From: Jaminaea rosea
Taxonomy: Eukaryota > Basidiomycota > Exobasidiomycetes > Microstromatales
Reading direction: 5' to 3'
NCBI RefSeq assembly: GCF_003144245.1
Contig: NW_020289977.1
Coordinates: 682,001 to 746,000, forward strand
Length of the DNA: 64,000 bases
How positions within the stretch are numbered: position 1 is the stretch's first letter; each line of letters opens with the position of its first letter. Both the position numbers and the translations under genes were made by a program. Below, in pieces: positions 22,750-34,400 of this stretch. The notes beneath the pieces were generated by a model. The model made no database searches, was not told the DNA's origin, and saw only the letters and a program-made list of their open reading frames with translations.

Positions 22750-23343
22750 TCACTCAACCGTCTTGCCACCTCCCATGACGGTATTAGCCGGTGGGGTTGG
22801 CCTCGTCTCGCCGTACATGGCCATCCCCTGGGCATCCGTGTAGCCAGCCGACGTGCCCGGAGGTGTGATCTCCTCAAGCTTCTCACCGAGCTTCAGCGTC
22901 GTCCACTTGACCACTCGCGGGTCCGCACGAAGTCGCGAGGAGAGTTGCGAGAGGACGGGTGGGGATGTGTCGAAGTGCATGAGGAAGTAGCTGGGCGAGC
23001 GGCGCAAAGAGGGGAATCAGTCTGTCAGCTTCGATCTCCGGGAAAGATTCGTCCTGCCTCTCGTTGGCCGCACTCACTCTCCCTCGTAATGCCATTGCTG
23101 ATGTCTTCTTGTCCTCTGTGGGAGTTGCCTGCGTCCCCAATATCTCATTGCCCTGACTGCGCCTCCATGGTCGACTACGAGCCTCGTTGTTGAGCGGACG
23201 AGTTCGCGAAAGGGAGCCGTCGATGGCGTGATGGCCGATACGCAGAGGAGTTCGTACAGGCTGAGGACAGAGGGAAGAGTAAGTCAGCCAATGTCAAGGC
23301 CAGTGCGATGCGCCACTGCTTGGTCTCTCTGTGCTCACGGCAT
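22750..23343 (-). CDS. MRP17: Mitochondrial ribosomal protein bS6m (MRP17/MRPS6)
   Basis: Small-subunit mitochondrial ribosomal protein, 142 residues, rebuilt from three exons: 23343-23339 (ATGCC only), 23260-23078 and 22990-22750, with introns of 78 and 87 nt (donors GTGAGC and GTGAGT, acceptors TCAG and CCAG). Joining the 5-nt exon to exon 2 gives the start MPLYELLC, which is the family start. The rest matches bS6m: a long helix with DHGG at residues 32-35, WGRRQLPQ followed by a basic patch, YFLMHFDTSP and DPRVVKWTTLKLGEKLEEI. The C-terminal 35 residues are Gly/Pro/Thr-rich. The gene is divergent from homoserine dehydrogenase with only 215 bp between the two start codons. Length and domain fit the family, so identity and splicing are well supported. 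Confidence 0.93.
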
Positions 23344-23558
23344 CGTTGCTTCGGCGTTGGTGATGATAGCAATGGTAGCCTGCAGCTGCAAGCTTTTTGG
23401 AACGCCTGGCCATGCGGCCAACAGCAAACCACGTGGCGCACGGACTGGCCGGCCGCATGTCGGGTGGAGCGTCGATGAGGGCGAGAAGATCTCGAGTCGA
23501 CGTCGAGAGAGCAACTCGAGCTTCCCTCTGTCGCCTACCAATCAACACCAACCCTAAC
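23344..23558. promoter_or_regulatory. Compact bidirectional promoter, bS6m / homoserine dehydrogenase
   Basis: Only 215 bp separate the two divergent ATGs. It contains a palindromic CCACGTGG at 23429-23436, an E-box of the type bound by Cbf1/bHLH factors that in yeasts controls sulfur amino-acid and mitochondrial genes. Whether that site acts here is inference. Confidence 0.5.
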
Positions 23559-24856
23559 ATGTCCGCCCCTACTGGTATCAACGTCGCCATTGTCGGTGAG
23601 TAGGCGCGTGTCGACAGAGAGGACTGTGGTCCGGATATTCAGAAGACTGACTTCTTGTCCTCTCTCCCCTTGCCAGGCGTCGGCCTCGTCGGATCGTCTG
23701 TCATCTCTCAGTTGACGACGATCCCCAACCTGGCCTCCCAAATCCACATTGTCGCTCTTCAGAACTCAAAGAAGACGCTCCTCTCCACCCCCACCAGCCC
23801 GCTCTCCCTCGCCCCTCCCGCCGACTGGAAGACTCTCCTGGCCAACTCGTCACAGTCAGCTCTGCCCCTCGCTGACTTGGCAAAGAAGCTGCAGCAGATT
23901 GCCCAAGAGAGCAAGAGGCACACCGTCGTCGTGGATAACACGTCGAATGATAGCGTCGCAAGCTTCTATCCAGAATTCCTCAAGGCTGGTCTCTCGGTCG
24001 TGACGCCCAACAAGAAGTGAGCAGGCGCAGAACAAACGGCGTAATGAGTCCAATCAGACTTATCAGTCTCACCTCTTCTCTCTCTCTTTCTCACGACAGG
24101 GGGCTCTCTGGCTCTCTCGATCTCTACAAGGCCATCCTTTCCGCTTCTACAGGCTCAGACAAGGGACCTCTCATGTACGGCGAATCCACCGTCGGTGCTG
24201 GGCTGCCCATCCTGACCACGCTCAAGGACCTGGTCCAAACAGGCGATGAGATCCACAAGATCGAGGGCGTGCTCAGCGGCACCCTCTCATACATCTTCAA
24301 CGAGTGGTCAACGCCCGCCGGTGGCAGCAAGAAGTTCTCAGAGGTAGTCAAGGTAGCAAAGGACCAAGGCTACACTGAGCCTCACCCGGCAGACGATCTC
24401 TCTGGCTCGGATGTCAGCCGCAAGCTCACCATTCTCTCGCGTCTCATCCCTAGCCTCACGGACAAGTTGCCCAAGGGCTTCGAATCTGTCCCCACTCATT
24501 CTCTTACGCCTGCTCCCCTCGAGTCAGTCACCTCGGGCGACGAGTATGTACAGAAGCTGCCCGAGTTCGACGGCGACTTCGACAAGCTCAACGCCGCAGC
24601 CAGGGAGGAGGGATGCGTGCTGCGCTACGTTGGTGTCATTGACGCTAGGGCCGGGGAGGTCAAGGCGAGCCTTGAGAAGTACCCCAAGGACCATCCCTTT
24701 GCCACTTCGCTCAGTGGTTCCGACAACATCTTGGCTTTCCACACGAAGCGCTACAGCCAAAGGCCTTTGCTCGTCCAAGGCGCAGGTGCGGGTGCAGAGG
24801 TTACGGCAATGGGCGTCGTGGCGGATCTGGTACGCGTGGCCGAGCGACGTGGGTAA
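23559..24856 (+). CDS. HOM6: Homoserine dehydrogenase
   Basis: NAD(P)-dependent homoserine dehydrogenase, reducing aspartate semialdehyde to homoserine, the branch precursor of threonine, methionine and isoleucine. Exons are 23559-23595, 23677-24016 and 24100-24856 (introns 81 and 83 nt), giving 377 residues, the normal fungal length. The dinucleotide-binding GVGLVG lies at residues 13-18, VVDNTSND and TPNKKGLSG follow, then the substrate region GESTVGAGLPI, GVLSGTLSYIFNEW and the catalytic segment ADDLSGSDVSRKL with Asp230 and Lys234 (equivalent to yeast Asp219 and Lys223). The C-terminus ends with the usual QGAGAGAEVTAMGVV block that closes the Rossmann fold. It is not fused to aspartate kinase. 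The splice junctions all restore conserved sequence. Confidence 0.97.
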
Positions 24857-25214
24857 GAGAGGGTACAAGGGCCAAGGCTGCGTGAGCAATGAGCAATATA
24901 CAGGAGTTAGAGTGAATCAGAGGCCTTGATACGTGCGTGCTTGCTTGCGTGCGTCTGGTGATGTCGACGTGGAGGTTGGTGACCCTCGTCGCCCTCGTCG
25001 TCGACTGCACCGAAGGGCCGTGCGCTTGGGCTGGCAGTCGATGTCCGCGTTTCCGTCGAGTGACAAATGTCGTCCGCCTGCAGCAGACGAGATCGCGATC
25101 GTCGCCTTTTGTTTAGCTCCACTCGCAACATCCACATCCTCAATCTCATCTGAATACAGCGGTAGGCCAGTGTTGAGCATTGCTCTTCGTCCTGCTTCGG
25201 CTTCCCTGTCAGCC
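24857..25214. other. Intergenic region, HOM6 3' end to UBE2J-type gene
   Basis: 358 bp holding the HOM6 3' UTR and the promoter of the E2 gene. A short irregular GT/GC-rich repeat (around 24932-24956) is the only visible feature. Confidence 0.5.
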
Positions 25215-26882
25215 ATGGCCACTACGACTTCGCAGTGAGTGCATACATGCAGACATCACGTCCTCGTCCCCCCTCGATTCTCACTCAGCCTACCAAACCG
25301 CTTCTGTTCCCTGCCATCCGCCTCTTAGTAACAAGAAATCATCCGCCGTCAAACGTATCCTCTCTGAAGCTCGAGAGCTGCAGTCCGATCCCTCGCAGGA
25401 GTATATTGCTCGGCCCCTCGAGACCGATATCTTCGAATGGCACTTCACCTTGCGTGGTCCTAGTGGGACCGAGTTTGCTCGGGGCTTGTACCATGGGCGT
25501 ATTTTATTGCCGGTCGAGTATCCATTTAGGCCACCGAATATCATGGTGAGCGAGGATGAGCACAGGGACAGAAGAAGAACGAGTCTCGAGAGTGCAGAGC
25601 TGATCTGATTGGTGGTTCGCTACGCGCAGTTGTTGACGCCTAATGGACGATGGGAGTGCAACAAGAAGGTCAGCCACCAAAAGCTTCACACCGAGGTGCC
25701 TTGACCGTATCACTCACTTGACATTATTTCGCCCTCGCCCACATGCAGATCTGCCTAACATTCACCGGCTTCCACGAAGAAATGTGGCAGCCAGCCTGGG
25801 GGATTCGGACTGCCCTCCTCGGCGTACAAGCTTTCATGGCGGCAAGAGCAGAAGCGGCTCAAGGTGTGGGCTCTCTTGATTTCCCGAAAGAGGAGCGGGA
25901 GAGCTTGGCGGAGCAGAGTAGAAGATGGATCTGTGCGGTCTGCGCAGAGGGGAGGAGAAACGAGGAGGTCTTGCCTGATGTTCAGGAGGATGATCTGGAG
26001 GAGAGAGAAAGACTGCCCGACGGACTGGTCGTCGATCCGTCGGGTGGGAAGGCGAGTCAAGAAGATGCTGCGGAGGCTTCATCGTCTGCCCCCAGCTCAG
26101 CGCCGCCGCAGACGCCCGCAGGGATCGCTATGACTCAGGCAGACCAAGCGCAACGGGGACATGATGCATTGAACGAGCTTGCAGATGCGGCAATCGCAGC
26201 TCAGGCTACTGCGGTTGTCGCAGAAGCGCCGAATAGTAGCAGTACCGTCGCTCTCCCCCCTGAGGCAGTCGAGAACGTCCCTGCGACGATAGATCCTGCT
26301 TCAAGGACACCAGCGGTTCCGGCGCCAGCGGATACGATACCCACGCAGCAGGCGGGCGATGCTTCGTCCTCTGCATCCCCGCACGGCCACAGCGGTCTGC
26401 CTTCATCGCCACCAGACGCCACCACCTCCTCCTACGCCTCCCCAGCCATGACGTACATCGATGACGATGATGGCGATGATGACGACAGTGACAGGACGGG
26501 GTCAACGGTCGTAGCTAGAGGCTCCTCAGCCGCAAGAGGAGGGGAAGCACCTCCAGCAGCAGATTCAAGCGCCATCGCAGCGGGCACTTCTCCGAGTCTT
26601 CCAGGCTTGGCGAGACGGACAGCAAGGATGCCCTCTGAACAGCCTCAATCATCTGCGTCACGGACGACGACTACCGCATCAACCGCTCCTGCGCGTACCC
26701 AGCCTCAACCCCCACCTCAGATCAACATCGTCCCACCACCCGTTGCCGGCCGACCAGAAGAGGCTGGGCCGGGGGCTCAACGACGTCCGACTCGTTCAGA
26801 AGCTCGAGTAGCGCAGCTTGACCGCGCTATCTTGACCGTCGTACTCTTGCTGATCGGGCTGTTGGTTAGGAGATTGTTTTGA
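25215..26882 (+). CDS. Tail-anchored ubiquitin-conjugating enzyme, UBE2J (Ubc6e) type
   Basis: E2 enzyme of the ER-associated degradation pathway. Exons are 25215-25234, 25329-25545, 25630-25668 and 25749-26882 (introns 94, 84 and 80 nt), giving 469 residues. The UBC fold covers about residues 1-165: IFEWHFTLRGP, PFRPPNIM, then TPNGRWECNKKICLTF with the catalytic Cys94, and HEEMWQPAWGIRTAL as in UBE2J1. A Trp/Cys segment (RRWICAVCAEG) follows, then about 280 disordered residues rich in Ala, Ser, Pro and acidic clusters. The C-terminus is a single hydrophobic helix (ILTVVLLLIGLLV) followed by RRLF, a typical ER tail anchor. The pattern is closer to UBE2J1 than to yeast Ubc6. Family call firm; substrate range unknown. 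Confidence 0.93.
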
Positions 26883-27774
26883 GACAGAGAGGGATGGTAG
26901 GGTGAGGAAGAGTGAAGGGGGAAGCGGGAAGGGAACGTACCTCGACTTGTCACGTCAGATTTCATACATCATTGTCAATCATACCTCATGCTTACTTCTC
27001 CTCGTAAACGGAGCCGTACGCTCGGCCGTGACATCGGCTGGCGAGCCGATGGCACACTCGAAGACGACATGCGCTCGCCCGTTCGAAGTCAGCCTCGCGT
27101 TTGGTGTGAATGGATCTCTATCTTTGTTCGTTCGCTGATGATCGTTGGGTAGACTACAGGGTTTGGTCGCGGTCTGAAGAGAGAGCGCCCCGAGCATTGA
27201 CGTTGGATCGCCAGGCCGGGTCGAGTTCGATCAAGATGGAAGGGAAGGAGCGCACCGGATGAAGAGAGAAAGAGGAGAGAGGTCAGGGACGACAGCGAGC
27301 GGGAACGAGGTGCTGGATACTGGATACGTCTCGCTCATCCGGCTGCCGTGGTGAAGCTCTTCCTCGTCTGTTTTCCGATTGCTTTCTACACTGACTGGGA
27401 TTGTAAGCTTGGCTCGAGGGTGTCTGCGGCATCTTCTGGGTCGGGAAGGAGTATCTGGTGGCGAGTCGAGTGGCGGAGGAAGAGGCGTGTGGTCTCGATG
27501 GCCTCTTGCTGGTCATGGTGATGAAGCTGGTGTGCTTGCACGGTCGTCGCCTTGAAAAAATCAGTGGAGTGATGAGAAGTTTGGCCTCCAGCACTTGATG
27601 ATGGCAGCAGAGGAGCAGGTGTCGCATTCGAGGATGTGTGAAGAGGGAGCAGAAGAAGGCTGTTGTCAAAAGGCTCGCGAGTTCGTCGCTTGATGATGTA
27701 AAGTAGAGGGCGAAAGGCCAATCCTAGAGCTTCAAGGGAGGGTGAAGCTCCTCATAGCGAGCTTACTGAGCGCG
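26883..27774. other. Convergent intergenic region
   Basis: 892 bp between the ends of the E2 gene (+) and the RRM gene (-), probably both 3' UTRs. Several short frames read here have no recognisable domain, and I see no tRNA-like fold. Confidence 0.5.
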
Positions 27775-30172
27775 TCAAGCGCCCGCAACAGGCGTGTTGA
27801 CGGGCGTGTTGACCTCGAGGAAAAGCTTCTCCAAATCAAGCGCCAACCCATCATTGAGGTCTGAGCTGGTTCGCTTTGGAGGGCTGGATCCAATGGGGCC
27901 AAGGGCGATACCAGGCACCTCGGGCTCAACCTTGCGGGGGCCCCGCACTGCTGGAGCAGGCTCTCCCCAGACATTCTTCGAGGCCGAGTTGCTCCTCATG
28001 AAGGAGGAGGACGCCGAAGCCGAGACCGGCGTGATGGGGCTCGACGCGACCCTGCGCGTGGTGGCGAGTGAAGAAGAGCTTGCGAGGGGCGTGCCACTGC
28101 CACTACCACTGCCGCCGAGGGACAAGCACAGGCTGCCTGGCGTATTGATGGCTTTGACGCTACCCGGTGTGCTCCTGTCCTCCTTCTTGAGTGGATTAGC
28201 AGCGGGCAAGCTGCCAGCCAAGCTGAGCAGGGGTAGGCCGTCAGGGAGAGTCGCAGAAAAAGTTGACGAGGCCGCAGTGGACAAGGTACCGTTGGCTGAG
28301 TGGTCTCGGCTGGTGGGGGCTCGGCGCGTGGGGCCAACGGGAGGAGGTAGGGTGCCTGCCTGGCTGCGAGGAGTAAAGTAGTCAACCTCCGAGGGCCACG
28401 AGCCTGAGCCATTGGTGCCAAAGGAGGAGTTGGCATCAAAGCCGCCGGTATGGGAGTGGTGAGACGTGAACGTCGAGGAGGGACGATCGAATGAAAGAGG
28501 TCCCGGGAGAGCGCCAGCCCAGGGGTCGCGGGTGAAGTGAAGGCTGTGTCCGCGCAGGAAAAGAGGCAAGGCGATCGTCAGTGGATAGAGATCTCGATGT
28601 TGTGCCGCAGCGAGGCGTGTCTCACTTCTTGCAACCAAGGCGATTTCCGCTCTGCGTCTGGCCGTCGAGGACCTCTCGAGCGTAGGTAGCTTCTGCCGGC
28701 GTGGCGAAGGTGGCGACACCGTAGCCGAGCGAGATTCCGTTCTCGTCACGTGAAAGAGAGCAGGAAACAACGGTGCCAAAGACTTGGACAAAGTGGCACA
28801 GGTCTTCGTCATCGAGAATTGCAGCTGGGTCGAGGCCGGTAAGGAAGATGGTGTAGGGGTCGACGCAGATGTTGGATTGCATCTCGCGCTGACGGGGCTG
28901 AGAAGTCGCAAAGGTGTCGCCGGCGAGACTCTGGTAAGAAGGATCGTAAGACTGCACATGACCGCCATTGACGGGCGCGCCGGAGAAAAGAGGGCTGTCG
29001 CCAAAGGAATCATCCTGAATGGGCTGGCGGCGAGGTCCACAATTCCAGCGAGAGCGAGGCACGGTGCGTCGGACGACATTAGGTCCAGTGAGAGGGCCTC
29101 CAGAGCGCTGAACGATGGCGTAGGAGACTTCAATTGGATAACCGTTCCAGACATAGCCGTTGAGGCACTCGATTGCTTCCTTTGCCTCGACCGGGCTCGA
29201 CATGTCGATAAAGCCTCGTCGGCGTGCTTGAGCATCGAGCATGGCGAGGATGACGCAGTGGACGACAGTGCCGTGGCTGCTGAAGAGTGAGGCGAGTTGG
29301 TCCGTCGTGGCATCGAGAGGCAAGTTGAGGACGTAGAGGTTCTTGTGGACGACTTGACTGTTGGTCAGCTGCCTGGGAGGTGTCGAGTGGCGAGGGTCGC
29401 TCCCTTTGTGGAAGGCAGGGCCGCCGTAGGCTGAGTCTGGCGACGATGTTGTAGATGAAGGGCTGACTTCGCGGGTATGTCCGGAGCTTGTAGGCTGACG
29501 AGAGTGGTAGGCGCCGTTATGAGGCATGGGCATGAAAGGTTGAATGTGCTGAAGGGTGCCACCTGGTCCTCGAGGGAAATGAGGTGCTTTCATCATGGTA
29601 GGAGATGCGAGAGAGGCCTGTGGCTGAGGCTCGAGGTAAACGTGTCTGAGCGCGATGAACGAGAGATGAACAAAGGTGAGTGAGTCAGAAGCTAGGTGAA
29701 GTACTGTATCACGACACGTAGATACTCACAGAGCTGATCCGTGAGAGAAGGAGCCGTCGAGTTGAAGGGCCCTCGACGCTTGCTCAGGGGTAGCAAAGCG
29801 GATGATAGCGCTACCAGGGTGGATGTCTGAGTAGATCTCGAGTTCCTCGATGGTGCCTGGCGTGGAGGCAAGTCGAAGGTGTGAGTGAGGAGAGGTTGCT
29901 TCGTACGCCACCGTGCTGGCTCAAGGGTATGCTCACCGAAGGTCGAAAAGACCAGACGGAGCCAAGGCTCAGCAGCTACGGCGAGAGGTGAAGGCAGGGG
30001 CAAGAAAAGATTGCGTGAATGCTGACACCTCGGCCGATCGCTCCCACGCACACTCACCCTCTTTGGGCAGATTGCTAACCCGGATGCAGCTCGTAGAGTT
30101 CCCGTTGACGAGCGGCATTGCGAGGGGCATGGGCACAGCGTTGTATGGCACTGAAGGCTGGTTGAAAGCCAT
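27775..30172 (-). CDS. RNA-binding protein with three RRM domains, 689 aa
   Basis: Cytosolic or nuclear mRNA-binding regulator. Exons are 30172-30058, 29975-29937, 29856-29730, 29645-28626 and 28543-27775; introns are 73-84 nt with GTGAGN donors. RRM1 (about residues 27-98) is split over four exons: IRVSNLP is RNP2-like and SAIIRFATPEQASRAL fills the RNP1 region. RRM2 (196-270) has LYVLNLP and RRRGFIDM. RRM3 (358-445) has IFLTGLD and LGYGVATF, and its end is only completed by splicing onto exon 5. The last 240 residues are Ser/Pro/Thr-rich with many SP/TP sites. The layout recalls fungal multi-RRM regulators of the Nrd1/Msa1 kind, but I do not assign an ortholog. The second exon is only 39 nt. 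Its start is 1266 bp from the divergent GAR-domain gene. Confidence 0.88.
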
Positions 30173-31438
30173 GGCACGTACTGTGCCTTGCTGCTTGAGG
30201 GGTTCTTCCAGCAGGCGAAGGCGAGCAGAGGGAGTATAGAGAAGGATGAGGAGCCTGAACAGGCTTTGTTTGCGCGAGTAATGAGCAGGAACTGGTCTTG
30301 GTACTGGCAGTAAAGATGGGTAGGGAGGAGAAGGAATGGAGGGTGGTAGTGTGGAAACGTTGATGCCTCGATGAGGCGACGACGATGCTCTGAGCAGGAG
30401 ATGGTCAGAATGGTAGAATTGAGAAGTGGGGCAGGGGATGGGCTTCCACTAGGGATGGCGTTGTTCAGAGGGATGTGTGAGGCCCACGTCGATCGATCGA
30501 GCGAAAAGAAGCGTGCTCGATGCCCTGTGGTCTGATGGCAGAGGCTGGCAGTGGGGCGAAGGGAAGGAAGAAGCAGGTCGTCGAGATCGATTGAGGTCTT
30601 CGCTGCTCCTGCAAGTCCGCGGACATCGACTGTGACTGAGTCTGCGCTTCTGACTGAGAGCGAGTGCGAAAGGGTGAGTGAGTTGTAGGCGAGCAAGCTC
30701 CGCCTCATCGGTTTCGCTCGCGCTCAATCCCCGCCTGCGCAGTCGCGTGCCATCCACCGCGAGCGCTGCCTCGAACTTGCAAAGATCGACGGCCGAGCAT
30801 GCCGAGGCGACGGCGTGATGTCCGAGGCTTTTGATGCTTTCAAGCTGAAATGAGGCAATGAGGTTCAAGTGGTTCCCATGAAGCAAGATGTTGTGGCGCA
30901 TCTACCAGCATGCTGCTACCGCTCGTTCCTCGACGGCTTCGTACCTCATTCTTCACTTCCGCACCAGTCAGCGGCTGGACCCTTGTGGAGCCGCTCGAAG
31001 CTCGCGACGTCTTCAACAAGCGCTGCTGTGATTGACCATCGAAGCCTTGGCATCGAGGTGATGAAGGCTGATCTGCAAAAGCTGAGAGCTGTCAGACAGC
31101 TTGATCTTGATCCTTCAGGTTTGGACGATCGCGATGATGATGTGTCGCCGCCTCGCCGCTTGCCGAAGTGTTGGTTGCTCAGTCTCGTAGGCAGAGGTAG
31201 GCGGGGGCAACGGGCTAGCAGGCGCGGCGCGTGGAGCGAGCGAGACGAGCGAGACGGACAGAGCGGACACGGAGGTCAAAGCGCAAAGGGCGAGGGGACA
31301 GCAGCGGTCTGGCCACATGATGAGCTCCTTTCTTCCTCACCATTGCTCCTTTTGATACCCATCCGACTCCTCTTATGAGGGCGTACGGCGCGCACGCCTC
31401 ATGAGCAGAGTATCTCGACCAAGTGCGAAGACGAAGAG
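30173..31438. other. Divergent intergenic region, RRM gene / GAR-domain gene
   Basis: 1.27 kb with both promoters and leaders. Frames on both strands are short and featureless. No repeat or specific operator recognised. Confidence 0.5.
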
Positions 31439-34400
31439 ATGACTGCAGTCGTCGCCGCCTCTGCTTCTGGCATGGCGTCCTCAGAGCAGGACTCTGCTGC
31501 TTCGGCCAGTCTCGAGGATCCTACTCCTTCCCCATCTTGCGGTGCCTCTCATGACACTACCAACGACGACGAGGTCAGTCACGACACCTTGACACGCGAA
31601 GAAGCCTTCGAGCTCGGCCGATTCTCCGAGGGGAAGGCACGCATAGACGAGCATCTTCAGCTGCTAGAGTCTAGATCCACCATCGATGCCTTTGCCGACT
31701 TCAAACCATCATGGGAGGCCATGACGATGGGCGACATTGAACAGCAGTGGGCACCACTGGATGCTCGCAGAGAGGAGGCTGCAAACTGGATAGAGGAGAG
31801 AGACGGTATCGAGGAGACGACACTCAGATTCGATGCAGCAGACATGGAGAGGCTGCGCAAGCTAGCAAAGGGTGAGCCCGCGATGCTGTCCTAGGACCAC
31901 GCCTGATATTCAGCTCACCCTTTCCTCTTCTCCGCAGCGTGCTCACAGCGCAATATGTCGCGCGAGGACACGGACATTGTCGAGGTCGCATTGCAGACGC
32001 TCGTCGCCCTCGAAGGCTTGCGGGTCGCTCTCAGCTCAAGGGAACGTCGTCTTTCCCTCCTTGACGCCCGTCTAGCGTGGGAGACAGCGAGGCGAGATTG
32101 CTGCACTCTCTATCGCCCGCTCGCCGACGACGTGGATGACTTCGTCTCACAACAAGCACGGTGGAGCATGCCTACTCAGAGATCACCTGCCGCAACATTC
32201 TCAGACGTTGCAGAGCGCGCCGAGCGGATCGCCTCCCGCATTGCCAACTTCGTCGACGTCATCGTACCGCGATCCTCAGAGGCGCTCGACGAGGTCATTG
32301 AGCAGTGCCAAGCTCCAGAGGCCTTTCTGGACGAGCAAGATAGAATCGAAGACCTCGCCGTCTCTCTTACCTCTCGACTCCAGTTCGTCAAGGAGCTGCT
32401 CTCTCAGTGGCGTGCTGCAGAGGAGCTTCTGCGGCAGACGACAGCGCTATGCAAAGCTGGCCGAGATCTGCTTGCTCTCATCGAAAATCTTAGGACCAAG
32501 AAGCCCTCTGTCAGCGAGGCCGCCAGCATCAAGGAGCAGAGCGATACGCTTCGTCATGAGCTACTGGAGCTGGGCGATCGCGAGGACATCATCAAGTTCC
32601 TGGTCAGTCCAGAAAAGGCGGCATCGGGTTTACATTTCTGTCCCGTCAAGCATTCGTTGCCCTCCCCTCGTCACGAGCATTGGTCAGATCAGGCCGATAT
32701 CGATGGCAAGATCCAATCTGCTCTTCGTACCCAGCTGGTTGAGACCGCTACAAACGTTCGACGAGCCATCGAAGCAAGTAAGGCTTTCCTTGCTGCATAC
32801 GAAGCGCTCGAGAGGGCAGCAAAGCTGCAAAAGAAGGTGCAGAAGTCGAGCGACGAATGTCATCACATCGCTGCGATTGCTCGCGCGGGATGGACAGCGG
32901 AGGAGCACGAAAAGCATTGGAGCGAGCTGCTACGAGAGCTGCTACGACCAAGCCGCCCCGCTCAGGAAGCCTTGGCGAAGGCAGATACTATTCCGCAGCT
33001 CCAGTCAAGATTAGGAGACACCATTGCCGAGACGGACGCGTGGTGCGCTAGTATCTCCGAGCTTCACCTTACCTGCAGGTCCCTGGACATGTATCCTGCC
33101 GTCTGCGAGAAGGAGGCGGCTGAAGTAGCATCCGCTTGGCGGACGGCGTCTGAGAATGCTCGGTTGGCTCTGGCAGATGCCTCTGCTCTGCGCGATGCTT
33201 TACGCCATCTGCATGAGCTTTCCGACGCCCACGATGTGGCTCAGCCAGCGCTCCAACGGCTCAGAGAGGGTCTCCTCGACGACATCTCCCATCACACTTT
33301 CGAAATTTCCAAGTTGCAAGAAGATAACGCAGACGCTCATCGCTCACCGCGTCATGGCTCGGAGCTCGCTGGCGTCGAGGCTTACGTCTCGAAGTACACG
33401 GCTTGCCTTGACCTAGTAAAGAAAAATCGTCTCATTGCATCTACCGCACAGAATGATGCTACCCTCACATCACGCCATGCAGACGAGATCAAGAACCTCG
33501 AGGATGTCAGGTCACTTTTGCGATGGGCACAAGCTCTCTTCGATCAGCGCAAGTCAGTATTGAAGCAGCAACAACGCTTCAATGAGCTGGATAAGCAAGG
33601 CGCTGATCTACGCATCGCCGCCAGCGTAGGCGAGCTTGCCGAGTCCGACCTCGATACTCTGGCAAAGCGCCTTTCACCACTAGCTGAGGACATTGTTCGC
33701 TTCAAAGCCGGCCAGCAGGCCGGTCTTCAGCTCGTCGGAAACCCTAATGCTCTGCACACGCCTGCGTCGCCACCTCTCACATCCCCAGATGGCGCAGTGC
33801 GTGATGTCAGTCACGCGTGGTGCCTTCGTCTCGATCAACTTCAAGACGAGATTTGGCGACTGATGAACGACGCTCGCGAGCGCAATCGCCTTTGCAAAGA
33901 GCAGCAGGAGGAGGAGGAGCGGAAGCGCCAGGCGATCATTGAGGCAGAAGCCCGGGCCAGAGCTGAGCAAGAGGCTGCATTAGCGGAAGTCAAAGCAAAA
34001 GCAGAAGCGGCAGCACTTGCTGCTACCAAAGCTGCCGCAGAAGCTAGAGAGGCCGAGGCTCAAGCTGAGGCGGAGGCTGAGGCTAGAGCGCGAGAGATGG
34101 AGGAGCGCGCCAAGATTGAGGATGAGCAGGCCCGTGCGAACGCGGACCGAGAAAGGAGGGAGGAGGAGGAAAGGCGCAGAGCTGACGAAGAGGCTCGTCG
34201 CAGGGCTGATGAGGAAAAGGCTCGTGTCGAGGCTGCTGAGGAAGACGCCCGCCTCAAGGCCGCCGCTGAAGCAAGGCAAAGACAAGCTAAGGCTGACGCT
34301 GAGGACCTCGCCGCTAGGGCGGCTGTCGCGCCAGAGAAGGTGTACAAGGCCCTCGAGCAAGCGCGTCAAGCGGCTGAGTCTTGCTACTCGCACATCGGAA

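Noticed and set aside
22750-23007. A separate 85-aa gene
   Set aside because: It is the last exon of bS6m read into its intron; the spliced frame gives the full family protein.
26990-27140. Possible tRNA (a GTTCGAA-like B-box)
   Set aside because: The T-arm stem does not pair and no matching A-box or acceptor stem could be drawn. No other tRNA or rRNA gene was supported anywhere by eye; a covariance-model scan would be decisive.
29692-30708. 338-codon minus-strand frame
   Set aside because: It overlaps exons 1-3 of the RRM gene in another frame; RRM1 is only restored by the spliced frame.
31439-31894. A separate 151-aa gene upstream of the GAR-domain gene
   Set aside because: A GTGAGC donor at 31872 and a CAG acceptor at 31937 join it in phase to the long frame, so it is exon 1 of the same gene.
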